From assembly GCA_018881555.1 (NCBI GenBank), contig JACAXG010000069.1:3891403-3955402 (forward strand): DNA of 64,000 nucleotides, written 5' to 3'. The notes beneath the pieces are model-generated. The model made no database searches, was not told the DNA's origin, and was given only the letters and a program-made list of their open reading frames with translations. This DNA comes from Amblyornis subalaris. Its lineage: Eukaryota > Chordata > Aves > Passeriformes > Ptilonorhynchidae. Made by a program: the position numbers and the translations under genes. Positions 14,732 to 27,500 of this stretch are shown here, piece after piece. Position 1 is the stretch's first letter; every line of letters starts with the position of its first letter.

Positions 14732-16739
14732 AACTTTTATTAAAAACATCCTTTTCCTTATAATAAAGCCTAGATCTAGAACTCATTTGATATACAAATA
14801 ATCCAAACACCCACACTCCATACAACACCTATCAAAAAATATAGGACAGTAGAATTCCATTCAGTTTAACACATGTTGAGGGAGACACAATATTAGGCAA
14901 CTTTTCCTGTGATCACTGACTCTGGAATGGAATTCTGTCTTCTGAGTCTGTCTCCAGAATTTAAGCCACAAGATACCCATCTCCTTTACTATGTACTGCG
15001 GAGAGTTAAGCTTAAAAACCACCTATGAGGCCACGATATTATATAAACTGCTACTGTAGGACTGAGCATCCTGCATGTGCAGGATCAGCTTTATGCTTTC
15101 AAAGTTGTACTACCTATATTCTAGAGCAGCAATGATGAAAGACTGTTAAATCTCATTTGTCTGCTGGAAAGCAGTCACATTCAGACTAAGGAGAGGCTGG
15201 AGGCAAGGGAAATCAGGTCACCCACAAAGGCTGGTACACGAAGGGCGAAAAGTAACAAAATCATTCCAGGAACGGCAAAAGATATGGGGACAACGTTAGG
15301 AGTCTCATTAACTAGAAAACTACAGACTGTTACAGATACACAGGAAGCTTGATTCAAGGGAAAGGCTCACAGGAGACAAATACATATTTTAAAAAGTGTT
15401 TTTACTTAGACGTATTCTCTCTCCCACAGAGGTAAGAAATAAAGAGATGGAAGAGAAACTCCACAATCCAGAAAACTAATTTTCTCCATAGTAACTAGTA
15501 ACATCTGGTCAGGAATGAAGAAACAGTCTCCAAGAGTCTAAGACAGCATGTCTTTAAAAGAATGATAAACCTTATGCTCAGACATATGCCAGATAAGCTA
15601 AGAAAGAAGCTAACTGAAGTTCAGCACCTAGCAGACCCAATCTCTTTGCTACGCTGTTGACAAACCTTGTAAATATCCCTTCATAGGGAAGCCCTACAAA
15701 GCAAATTTTCTTACTCCTAGAAAAGTCTGGTTGTACTGGAACAACTTGTTCACATTGACAATGAATCTAGGCACTAGAAAGTTTAAAGATGACAGCTTTA
15801 CAGTCACATGCAAAATCGATGCATTCAAGTCCCAGGAGTGAGAAACTTTGGAGTTCTTTGAGAAGAGATCTCAACTGTGTTAGAAATTAGCTATAAAACT
15901 GGCCTTTCTAACTTCTGAGATTAGATTTCAGAAACTCTAGTATATTGCACAGGATTTTCAGAGGATGCTTTTCTTGATAGGAGGAAAGTGATTTGTATGT
16001 AGCTTCCTAAGTTTATACTCAGAAAAACACTGTGCATTATTACATCTGCCCCTCTAAAACTTCAGAGATGGTTGGGGAGAACTGATAGTTATTGGCCTAC
16101 ACAGCAGAGTAAGCACTGAAGCTCAGTTACCATTTAATGATGTTACTGACAAGCCCAGAAACTTGGTAGCCTGTTGGCATGGATGGATCACTGTGGCCAA
16201 GCACTGGCTTTCAAGGAGTGAGAGTGAATACTGAAGAATAAACCCTCCCATTCTCTCCCTATCTTAAACTAGGAGCATAAGGCTTTTCTTTCACTGCTTC
16301 CAGTTGGGAAAAGTAGAAATATTCAAACTGCTTGTTGTATGTTGAGGTCCTATAAATAGAACCAGGTACAAAATAGTGGGGAAGATTAAACCACTATGTC
16401 TTCTGCCTAGTGCAATTCCCAAAGGTGGTGTGAGTCATGAAATCAATGCAGAGTGGATGGAAAAAAACCACATACCTTCTGAGACCCCTACCAAGTCACT
16501 GGGAAAGGGAAGGGATAAGTGCAAGGCCATCAGGGAGAAAGTAAAGTTACAAGTCAAGAGAGAAGAGGAGGGGAATAAAAAACAGCCTGCACTTTACCTT
16601 TTTTGGGAGCCCCACAAGTTCAATGGTAGCAACAAATCTGTAAGGGGCTGGACTCTTGCCCCGATTTTCCTTTTCGCCCCCTCTGGCAGTCTCAGATGTT
16701 CTCAGTGTAGCAGCAGCTGTCACTCTGGCAGCAGCAGTG

Positions 16740-16761
16740 TGAACCCAGCTAACTGGGTTCA
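16740..16761. repeat. Perfect 9-bp inverted repeat with 4-nt loop
   Basis: TGAACCCAG, loop CTAA, CTGGGTTCA. It lies inside a 161-codon plus-strand open frame (16376-16861) that has no recognisable protein content. Confidence 0.85.
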
Positions 16762-17451
16762 TATGTGCAGTTATTTTAGCACATTGCCTTTTTCTTTCTT
16801 CTCAAAAAAAAAAAAAATCTGGCAATTAAATACTTTGGATAGCTCAGCTAGATCTGGATAAGATTTGACTGAGTAGAGAAAAAAAGCCCTAAACAAAACA
16901 GTTCCCTCAGTCCTGGTATTCTTTTTCTCAAACAAGTGCTGTGAACAAGTATGTAAGAGATTTAAGAGGAAGAGTTTTCTCTCTGGTGGGAAATATTAGG
17001 CAATCAGGTTGTAAGCAGAGCAGGTCACACTGTTGGTTGCAAAACACCAACAGAAATTAATTGTCTTAAGAGCATGAAATAGTTTTTCAGAACTACGAGT
17101 GTCATCTTTAGACCACAATCAAATTGTATAAGCCTGTGACTTGGAAAACAATGCTGGCTCTTCCTTTCAATCTTTCTTTTCTCTTGCTCTGCTCATAACA
17201 AGCAATAGCCTAGAAGCTGAGTCATGGTTTAAAGCACATTTCTGCCCGATTCATCCTTCTTTAAAGTCATCACAGTATAGTCTAGATATAGATCATACAC
17301 AGCCTTTTCTGGTCACAGGTTTTCAACTCTCTATGAGTCAAAAAGTTTGGAGAGAACACTTGAACATCTTGTGTCCTCTTACCCTTATCCCACAGAGACG
17401 CGATGTCTTTCTGTCTTCATGAATAAATTTTGATAAATTTATAAATATCAT

Positions 17452-17848
17452 CACCTTGAGTACTGTGTGTAGTTCTGGACCCCACAATTTAAGAATATTA
17501 AAGTACTCAAATGTCCAGAGCAGAGCAAGAAGGCTGGTGAGAGGGCTAGAAGGAATATCCTACAAGGAGCAGCTGACTTTGGGCTTATCTAGTTTAGAGA
17601 CAAGGAGGCTTAGCGGTGACCTTATTGCTGTCTACACCTTCCTGAGGAGAGGAAGCTGAGATGCAAATGCTGATCTCTTCTCCCTGGTATCCAGAGAGGC
17701 TGTGGAGTCTGCCTCCTTGGAGATATTCAAAAGCATCTGGACACATTCCTCCATAATGTTCTCCGGGAGACCCTGCTTGAGAAGGGAGGGTGGACTAGTT
17801 GACCTCCAGTGATCCCTTCCAACCTTACCAATTCCGTGATTCTGTGAT
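17452..17848 (+). mobile_element. CR1 LINE fragment, 3' end, plus orientation
   Basis: This is a 5'-truncated CR1 holding the last part of the reverse-transcriptase frame and the 3' UTR. It includes the block 'GATCCCTTCCAACCTTACCA' and ends in the avian CR1 tail repeat (ATTCCGTG ATTCTGTG). The frame is broken by stops. Confidence 0.9.
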
Positions 17849-17865
17849 GTGTTAGAATGTGAAAG

Positions 17866-18074
17866 CTGAGCCAGGACAGGTTTAGACTGTATATTAGTAA
17901 GCATTTCATTAGCAAGAGATTGGTCAAATCATGGAATAGGCTTCTTGGAGAGTTAGTTGATGTCCCCAGCCTGTCAGTGTTTAAGAGGCATTTGGATAAT
18001 GCCCTTAAAAATATGCTGCAGCTTTTGGTCAACCCAACCCTGAAGCTGTCAGACAGTTGGACTGGATGATTGTT
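17866..18074 (+). mobile_element. Second CR1 3' fragment, plus orientation
   Basis: It starts near GACAGGTTTAGACTG and runs through AGTTGGACTGGATGATTG, matching the 3' portion of a different, more decayed CR1 copy. It follows the first fragment in the same direction and meets the next CR1 tail to tail at about 18075. Confidence 0.75.
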
Positions 18075-19095
18075 CACAGAATGACAGAATCATTTAGATT
18101 GAAAAAGACCTCTGAGATCCTCAAGTCCAACCGAACACCACCACGTCAACTAGATCATGGCATTAATTGCCATGCCTACTCTTTACTTAAACACCTCCAG
18201 AGATGGTGAATCCACCACCTACCTGGGCAGCCTATTCCAATGTTTAATCACCCTTTGTGTGAGGAAATTCTTCCTCATGTCAAATCTGAACCTCTCCTGG
18301 CACAGCTTGAGGCTATGTCCTCTCTTCCTGTCACTGGTTACCTGGGAGAAGAGACCAACTCCCACCTGTTTACAACCTCCTTTCAGGCAGTTGTAAAGAG
18401 TGATAAGGTCTCTCCTGAGCCTCCTTTTCTCCAGGCTAAACACCCCCAGCTCCTTCAGCCACTCCTCACAGGACTCACTCTCCAGACCCTTCACCAGGTC
18501 CATTGTCTTTCTCTGGACTCGCTACAGCACCTCAATGTCCTTCTTGAATTGAGGGGCCCAGAAGAGGACTCAAGGTGTGGCTTGACCAGTGCCAAGTAGA
18601 GGGAGACAATCACTGCCCTGGTCCTGCTAGCCACACTATTGCTGATCCAAGCCAGGATGCCACTGGCCTTCTTGGCCACCTGGGCACATTCCCGGATCAT
18701 GTTCAGCCGCTGTCAATGAGCACTCCCAGGCCAGTTTCTGCTGGGCAGTTTTCCAGCCAGTCTGTCCCCATCATGTGGCACTGCCTGGGGTTGTTGTGGC
18801 CAAAGTATAGGACTTGTCGCTTTGTCTTGTTGAACCTCACACTGTAGATTTTGCCCTATCTATCTCACCTCTCCAAATTGCTCTGCAGAGCCTTCTTACT
18901 CTCCAGCATATTGGCACTCTCATCCTACTTGGTATAGTCAGTGAAGTTGCTGCTTTAGTCGATCCCTTCATCAGATCAACAATAAAGATATTGAACAGGA
19001 CTGGGCACAGCACTAAGCCCTAGGGCACACCACCAGTGACACTAGAGTTGTAAGTCTCTTGCAACTGAAACAGTCTGGTCGATTACATTCCACAG
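18075..19095 (-). mobile_element. CR1 LINE fragment, about 1 kb, minus orientation
   Basis: Its 3' tail (CACAGAATGACAGAATCAT on plus) begins at 18075. The body carries the C-terminal end of CR1 ORF2 in antisense, visible as plus-strand text such as CCTGGGCAGCCTATTCCAA and AGAGTGATAAGGTCTCTCC. It is broken by stops and frameshifts. Confidence 0.93.
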
Positions 19096-21566
19096 AAGGT
19101 AAGCGCTTTGAAATTGCATTAGACTAAAACATCACTAGCAGTGGACAACCATGTGGTAAGAATGGCCACACACCTCAAACCTAAGTTTCATAGAGTTTGG
19201 GATCCTCTCTCACACTGGTAAGTAGAAAATGCCAATAAAATAGTGAACATGTCAAAAACAACTCTCCAGAATGCACCTAGGTACTTCAGCAAACAATGGA
19301 TCGGCAGTGCACCCAGACAAAGCATCATGGATTATAACAGCTCCCAATTAATTCTTTTCTTCCATTATTTTTCTTAGTCATATTTTAAATCCCCATAAGC
19401 TTTCAGGACTTATAGGAACTTGCTAGAAAGAAGTCCACAGCTTAACTAGAGCCTATTAAAAACCACACCTTTTAGTTCCAAATGTGATACCTCACCCAAA
19501 GTTCAATTGATGATTCCCAGTTTTTCTACTGGAAAATGCAACAAATTGTTCCTTATTCTTCTTCTCTCTCATTATATCATAGACTTCAATTCTATTCCTC
19601 CACCATCTATTCTCCTGATGATTGCTGGTTTGTTTATTCATTTCTCATGTGGAAGCCCTCCCAATATTCTCTATGTGGCTACACCATCAACTTCTATATT
19701 GGCATGACAATTTTCTTTTCATAGTAAATTGCTATATATCCTATACTGAGCAAAAAAATGCACTACCTTTCAAATAATTGTCTACTTGTAATCTTTGCAG
19801 AACTGAAAGAGATTCCCAGCATTGTCAATTCTCATTCTGTTCCCCCTTATAGCAGAGTGGGACAGCTAAAACCAGGACACACTTTCTCCTATAGTAATAA
19901 AATAACAGCAAATTCTCTTGCTGCACTGTATATGTCAGAATTTTTGATTTATACTAAAAGACTAGAAATATGAATCACAGATAGAAGGACTTTTCTTTCT
20001 AACTGAAGGTCACTTTCAGAAATTCCATGTATTTCTCTTTTTAAGCTTGGATTAAATAATTTACAAGCTACATCATTACTGTTAACACTGTTGCTGAATC
20101 TGATCTTTTTGGTAGATCTTTTTTGGCACTTTTGTTATTTTTCCCTGTTAGTGCGTGTTGCTTTGGCAGGCAAGGCAGCAGTCTTAATAGTTGTCTTCCT
20201 TGTGCTATCAGTTTCTCAACCATCCTTGTGATCAACTTCTTTTTTAAAGGTTATTAAATTCATCAAAGGTTATTAAGTTCCTGGATTCAGTGTCATTCAT
20301 TTTTAGAGACAGTGCACTAGCTAAAGTCTTGGAAAAGTATTATATTTTCTAAGATTTAATTCTGTCATTGTTGGAACTGAAATCCATTCAATCCACTTGA
20401 GAGACAGAATAATGACTAGTTTTGTTTTATTGTCACATACAATGAGAACTTGACCTTCACACTTGAACACAGGTCGAGTGGGAGAAATTAGTCTTCAGGG
20501 CACCTGTGTAATCAGGCCCTAAACGAAATCTGAAGTTTTAGTAGTAAGGAAGACCATTGTTTAAGTCTGGTACTAAACCTTTAACCCCATTTCACATTCA
20601 AAAACACCATAAGCTATTTGACAGCAGACACTGAATGTGCAGGCACCAGTCTGACCTTTACAGAGTTGGATGAGTGCAAGAATTACTAGTTCAGACTCTG
20701 TTATTTGAAGTTGAAAAGCAAACAAGTTGAGAGACACATTGAAAACCCTTTCAATTTCACACAAATAACACAAGGCATTCAACTCAATTTAGCAACATAA
20801 ATTCATACACATTAATTAAAAAATTCTAAGCTATTTTTCAGGAATCAACAACGACTTAAAACAGTTCTTTGGCATTTAAGACCATATATCTGGCTGACCT
20901 GTTTAAGATAGCCTCTCACCATTGCAAGCCCTCTCTCCTAGGTAAATATATGTAAATAGTTTCTCTTCCTTAAAAAAATTATGACACATTTGGTATTGCA
21001 ACCATTTCTTTTTGTACATCTTTTACCTTCATGTGATAAAAGTGCTTAAGAAAAACTCCCATGAAATTGCTCATTATGTTCTGCCAGATCTCTGAAGCAA
21101 AGTTCAAATATTCTAGAAGACAAAGTGTACATTCCAATGTAATGTTGCCCTGCAGTTGCCCTGCAGTATTACTACTTGGAGCTGGAGAAGAGGAAGAAAT
21201 CGCAATTTTCATAAGTTATCACAATACCAATAACATTCTGAACTGTTTTTAAATTTTCCGTTCTGAGACAATTCCTCTCAACACACTACATATCTAAAGA
21301 ATTGAGAATGATGCAACTGATAATTTTTGTGTTTGCAAAGTAAAATGACATGACCTCCAGGCTGAAAATATATTTCAGAGCCAAATCAAGTGCCCAATAT
21401 TTAAAAGCAGTTCTTCAGTGTCCTGCATCTGTCATTCACATAGATACTTAGTCGATGAACAGGGAAGAAAAATACACTACAAATTGAACCCTGTGTAAAG
21501 TTGCAAACAAGACAAAGCTTTAAAGTGGTCTTTTAGGTGACCTAAAGTCTCTGGATCTATCGGGTT
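19096..21566. other. Intergenic, no gene recognised
   Basis: AT-rich single-copy-looking DNA between the CR1 cluster and the family-B LTR. Only short, unconvincing frames. Confidence 0.55.
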
Positions 21567-22545
21567 TGCAGGGCCAGGTTTTGGCAGCCAGGGGGTACAG
21601 AGGTGGCTTCTATAAGATGACAGAAGCTTTCCCCATGTCCCACAGATCCAAGACAGAACTTCCACTGGCCAAGGTTGAGCACATGGGCAACGATGGTAGC
21701 GCCTCTGGGATAACATATTCAAGCAGGGGGATAACACCCTGCACAACAGCAGATGGGAGAAAGAAGCAAGATACCAGAGAGAACAGCCCTGCAGACATCA
21801 AGGTCAGTGGAAAAGCAGGGGGAGGAGGTGCACCAGGTGCCAGAGCAAAGATTCCCCCCCAACCCATGGAGATGCATGGTGGAGAAGAGATCTACCTGCA
21901 GCCTGTGGAGGGCCCAACACCAGAGCAGATGAATGCCAGAAGGAGGCTGTGACTCCATGGTACATCCGTTCTGGAACAGGCTCCTGGCAGGACCTCTGAC
22001 CCTGTGGGAGCGAGGAGCCCACGCTGCAGCAGGTTTGCTGGCAGGACTTGTGACCCTACACGGAAACCACACTGGAGCAGGCTTTTATTGATGGCCTCCA
22101 CCTAGTTGGAGGAACATATGCTGGAACAGTTCATGAAGAACGGCAGCCCCATAGGAGGGACCCATGTGGCAAGAAGAGAGTGAGGATGAAAGAGCAACAA
22201 AGCTCCTGAACACAGTTCCCATTGCCTGTTCCCATTGCATTGCTGCAAGGCAGGAGGTAGAGAACTCTGGAGTGAAGTCAAACCCAGGAAGAAGGGAGGG
22301 GTGGGGGGAAGGTGTTTTAAAGTTTGTTTTTGTTTCTCATTACCCTACTTTGGTAATAAATTAAATTAATTTTCTTGAGTTCAATCTCTTTTGTCTGTGA
22401 TGATAATTGCTGAGCTACCTTTCCCTGATCTTATCTCAACCCACGAGACTTTAGTTATATTTTCTCTCCCTAGTACAGTAGAGGAGGGGTGTGACAGAGA
22501 GGCTTTGATGGGCACCTGGCATCCAACCAGGGTCAACCCACTACA
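21567..22545 (+). mobile_element. LTR of an avian endogenous retrovirus, near full length (family B, first copy)
   Basis: About 979 bp with TG...CA ends (TGCAGGGCC ... CCCACTACA). It has a TATA-like CATATTCAAG near 21715, several degenerate units built on 'ACACTGGAGCAGG', a polyadenylation signal AATAAA (22355-22360) and the U5-side text TTATCTCAACCCACGAGAC. I recognise this as a long LTR family common in neoavian genomes. Class (ERVL or ERVK) is not settled from the sequence. No retroviral internal region is attached, so it is a solo LTR. Confidence 0.8.
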
Positions 22546-23991
22546 CTTGAGAACTATATAAAGCAACAGAGAGTAACTTATTCTGAAGATTATGCATATA
22601 AGCTGAGCAGCAGCCATATGGTCTTGACTGGTTCCTTATCTTTCCTCCTAACAGAGCAAACATTTTACTATGTATACACAGACACAGAAATAATACAGGA
22701 TACTGTAATTTCTAGTCAACGTGAGGAGACATTTTCATACTATTCCACAAATGTTAATTATCTTGTACTACAAAACACCAATTTCAGCAATCACTGAAAA
22801 TTTCGACCATCTTTCTGTGGCCTGTTCTGTATAGCAGCAAGGGAAAACAGAAGACTGTTGCTATAGTCTCCCTAAAAATAAATGGATACGGTATGCAGAA
22901 TGCTACTCAATTACCCTTTGGCTGTGCCTCAAACACCTCAGCTACAATACCCAGGGTCAGTAAAAAGGGTCAGGGTATGTAAAAAAACCCAACCACATGA
23001 AGAAAAAGAAATCTGTAGAAAAGAAATCCATAGAAATCACACAGAAAAAACTGTATGACCTCGATTTTTAAACAGATTCACATAGATTTGCCTGACAAGT
23101 CAAGAAGTCACAAGTGGATAGTCTTAGGCAGCCAGTGGCCACTCTCTGAGCTAACAGAAAAAAAGCCATCTTTTTAAAAACCAAAATACTATGGCCATTT
23201 TTAAAATAAACAGATATCAAAAAAAGAAATTTAATTCACTGCCCTATATTTCTAAGAAAGCTCTATTTACAGTGCAAACTCTGATAAATAGTCCTGAACC
23301 AGATTAAGTTTTATGATAATTTGAGAAAAGTATCCAAGCTGATACAATGACAAATTTCATATTAGAGTTCAAAATTATTCGTTCACTAAAGATTACATTG
23401 CCCATAAAGTATATTGCAAGCCACAAGTAAGGGCTTGCAAAGCACCCACAAGGACCTCTTAGCATATTCACCCAGCAACAAAATTAAGTAAATCGTCTCA
23501 TCCAAATGGAGAGCAGTATGTTGTTTTGCCAACTACATTCTATAGGTGCAGCCAGTCATGAGTCAAAACCAGTTTGTGGTCACGTCTGTGTATCCTAAAA
23601 AGCTAGCAATGTGACAACATAATGAAAAAAATTGGCACAAAATGTGCAAGCTGCCAAATGTCAGAAAGAACGTTAAATTGCTTTAGGAAAGAACAGAATA
23701 AGAACTGAAAGTTACAGTGCCACTTTATTTTCTCATCTCTTCAATTCTGGCCACTCAGTAATCAAGAAGATACAGCATAAATGGGAAATGGGGAATGGGA
23801 AAGGGCTACCATAGAGTTTAGAGGTGCTGGGAACCCTATATATAAAAAGTGATTTAGGGAAACCATGATATAAGCTCCCTTTGCATAACAGAAAACATAT
23901 TTTCCCAAAAAAAATCCCCAGAACCGGTGGACATGTACTAAAATTGAAAGGCAACAAACTCAAAAACACATGTTCAAAGTTAAGTGCTTAA
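22546..23991. other. Intergenic, no gene recognised
   Basis: AT-rich. There is no internal retroviral sequence after the LTR, which supports its solo status. Confidence 0.55.
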
Positions 23992-24580
23992 AATCATAGA
24001 ACTCGGAAGGGACTCATCCTGACTTGGAAGGGACCTAGAGAATTACCGAGTCCAAATTCTGGCACTACACAGAACCCCCCAAGAGTCACACCATGTTCCT
24101 GAGACCATTGTCTGAACACTTCTTGTACTCTGTCAGGCTTGGTGTTGTGACCACTTGCCTAGGGAGCTGTTCCAGTGCCCAACCACCCTCTGGGGGAAGA
24201 ACCTTTTTCTAATATCCAACCTAAACCTCCCCTGACACAACTTCAGATCATTCCTTTGGGTCCTGTCACTGGTCACGAGCGAGAAGAGATCAGTGCCTGC
24301 CCTCCTTTGGATACTCTTTAATGGCTTAGTGTCTTTCTTACATTGTGGCACCCAAAACTATGCCCAGGATTGAGGTGAGGCCGCCCCAGTGCAGAGCAGA
24401 GTGGGACCATCCTCTCCCTTGCCCGGCTGGCGATGCTGGGCCTGATGCTCCCCAGGATACGGTTGGCCTTCCTGGCTGCCAGGGCACTGCTGACTCATGT
24501 TCAATCCCCAGGTCCCTTTCCACAGCTCTGCTCCTCCACCATCTTGTTCCTCAATCTGTACATACTTAAAGATGTACAAA
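23992..24580 (-). mobile_element. CR1 LINE fragment, minus orientation
   Basis: It opens on plus with AATCATAGAACTCGGAAGGG and continues through GTTCCAGTGCCCAACCACCC and TCCCCTGACACAACTTCAG, the antisense of the CR1 3' UTR and ORF2 end. It is truncated at its 5' end and not coding. Confidence 0.92.
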
Positions 24581-27500
24581 TATCAATAAAGTTATTCTAT
24601 GTCCAATGTAAAAGTTTAAATGACTTTCCATTTTTCATATTCAAGAAAATGGCACTTCAAGAAATATCCTAGGAAGGAAAAGATTTCTTTAACAGATAAA
24701 CCACAATGTAAGGAATAAGACTGTGAGTCCCTTTAGAAATACCTTCATTTCTGGTACAGAATACTAGTTTTTTTCCTTGGTATCACTTGTTCTTTAAAAA
24801 AATAGGAAAAATCATCAGTGTTGAAATGTGTCTGGGTATTTATATGCAATTTATACTATAACGTTTTTAGGTGTCACAATGGAAGAGCACTGTATCTTTT
24901 CCTCTTTTAAAAAAGTATTGTTCAAGTGACTTGACAATAAAAATGTTAGACAGTCTGTATTCTAGCCAACTGACCTTTAAAGTGTATTTATTTGACTATT
25001 AAGCACTTTTCAATATGTATGGATTTGGCACTAGACACATTCTTGCACAATTCCTGTTTCCATAATACTTATGATGAAGTTCAGGAGCTATTAAAGAAAA
25101 AAAAAATAACATTACACCAAACCACGATCTTACAAAGCAGCCTTTGTCAATGGCTGAACCACAGCTTTCCAGTTACTGAGTTTCCTGCATCTCACCTTAA
25201 TGCCAGCAAACATCAGCACAAAGGCGTGCTTCATTCTCCCAGGCTAACAATGAACTGGAGAAGATACCATTTTTTTTACTCTACTGTCTTTTTCCTCAAA
25301 AGGACTTAACAACTGAAACTTGTACTCCCCTGATAAACCAGTGTAAGCATGCATTTGAGATAGGGTTTGTCAGATCAATAATGTCTAAGTAATTAATATT
25401 GTATGGGGTCTAAATAAAGAGATACTTATTTATACTTAGTTTATAAATAAGGAAATTGTTCTATGAAAATTATCTACAAACTTTAGAGACAAACTTCTAA
25501 ATGCTTTTAGTGAGTGTATTTGTCAATATCTTAATTGCTGAAGGATTTTTCCAAAGTGAGAAACACTTGAAATTGAACCTTACTAATGCGCCTTGCAGTA
25601 GGAGAGGGGAAAGGCTTATGTTTCATTAAAGTAAGGGACATAGCTAGTCCAGTATAGAAGGCAACACCTAACCTAAGTAAAACAATTCTTGTTTTAATTA
25701 AGAATAATGGCTGACTGACTCTGGAACAGGAAAAAGATGAGCTTTGGGAAAAAAGACTAAAACTTTATAAACTTTTTAAGTACTGCTTCATACTGATTTT
25801 AAGATTGTGATGGAAAAGTCCACTACAATGCCTTTGTAAGCATTTTTAATAGTTATCTTTTTTTACTAGTATGAAAAATAATTGTCTCCTAAACTCTAAT
25901 CAGGACTTGTCTGGGTTCGATTTCTAATTGATTTAGTTTGCTATGCTTCATCTCTTAGACAATGAGGACCTATTACTAAAATTTTTCTCTCTGTAATGAT
26001 GTAGTTTTCTCTTGAAAGACTCTGAATGTTATGCAGATCTTTTGTTAGGAGCATCATTACAAACTATACAATGAATTCAAGGGACACATCCAGAAGGAAA
26101 TAGTGACATTTAGGCACAATAGAGGAAAATTCTCAGCTTTTATATAACACAGGAGACAAGTCATTTTTTGAAACTTCAACTCAAAGAACACACACTTAAA
26201 TCTTTTGGACAAGCTACCCAGATTGAAGTCAAAGTATTTGTAACTGTATAAACATGACAGCCCTTACCCAGTACAGTTTGTTAGGATTCCTAAGTTTGTT
26301 TGCCAAGAAAGGAGTTAACCAAGGCAACAATTAGGAAACAGGTATAAAGAAATACAGTCACTAAAGACAGAAGTGTTCACAAGAAAGAGAAAGAACAAAA
26401 TAATTCAAGAGACTGTACAGTCAGAGAAGCAGTCAGTTTGGGTTTTTAAGATGGGGAACGCAAAGAATCTGTGGGGTGGCAGAGGAACAGCTGACTTGTG
26501 GCAAAAAGAGAGATGTGGCACACTGGGGTTGATGCTGAACAGCTGTAGCTGATACAAGTTTTGATGCTTGGACATTAGCCTGGAAGAAGTATGAATCTCA
26601 CCGGTGTGAGGCTCTAGATAAAAGCTTACCTATTAACTGAAAGAAATGCAGTTGAAAACAGAACTTGGAAGTATGTTCTTGTGCTTTTCAAGAGGTGTGG
26701 CACAAGCTTGGCACATACCGCAGGGCTGGCAGCCCTACAAAGGCAATTGCAGCATGATGCATGGTGCCAATTCAGTGAAATTCACAGGAAACTGCTCCAA
26801 GCAAAGGAAAACCCATGTCTCAGTAAAAACCCAAAGGATGATTAATGTAAGGCATTTCAAGCACCACTAGCAGTGTGTGTGTGTAAGATAAAAAAAAACC
26901 ATTATGCTTCTTTACCATGTAGGGCAATGCCTCAGAAGAACTTCCTGTAAAATCAGGACAGCCTGCAGCAAAATTATTTTTTTCCCAGCACTATAGTGCA
27001 ATTGCTGGGCTCCCAAAAATACAGTGACCATTTAGAAGGGGCACAGTATCTTCAACACTCCCCTGAAAAAAGATGAAACAGAACAGAGTTTCAAATATAA
27101 GATGTTTCAGCAGCATTGAAAAGACTAGAATTACACTGAATATCAGAAGCTTTCTAACATCCTCCCAAAGCACAGGCAATGAAATAGGCTCATTGAAAGA
27201 AGCATCATTGAGGTCTGACAGGGAAAGAGAAGGTGGAATAGGGTGCATAAAAAGAAAATCCACAATACTAACAGACTGCATGAACTTTAGTAATAATATA
27301 GCATACTTTAAAGAACTAAAACATGAACAAATCCTGTGCAATTTGTTATTCATACACAGATCATGCTAGCGATACTTCTTTAATGAGAAATGAAACACAA
27401 ATTGGTGTTGTGTCATGTCGTTTGAATCCTACCTTAACAAAACATCATTCTCATGCTTTCCCTTCAAAGAAGGGCGATTAGAACCTGGACTGATTTTTGG

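Larger units (their letters stand above)
13283..17451. other. Intergenic, no gene recognised
   Basis: AT-rich. It contains the A-rich tract at 14.7 kb and a 161-codon frame at 16376-16861, which I do not accept as a gene. No transposon was recognised. Confidence 0.55.

Noticed and set aside
18240..18599. 119-codon plus-strand frame
   Set aside because: It is the antisense of a CR1 fragment. The apparent protein is a translation of transposon DNA.
21566..22072. Overlapping frames of 117-128 codons
   Set aside because: They fall inside a retroviral LTR, which is non-coding; the frames come from its repeated GGAGCAG-type units.
26991..27353. 120-codon partly hydrophobic minus frame
   Set aside because: No family motif, no splice context linking it to other frames, and no conserved pattern seen.
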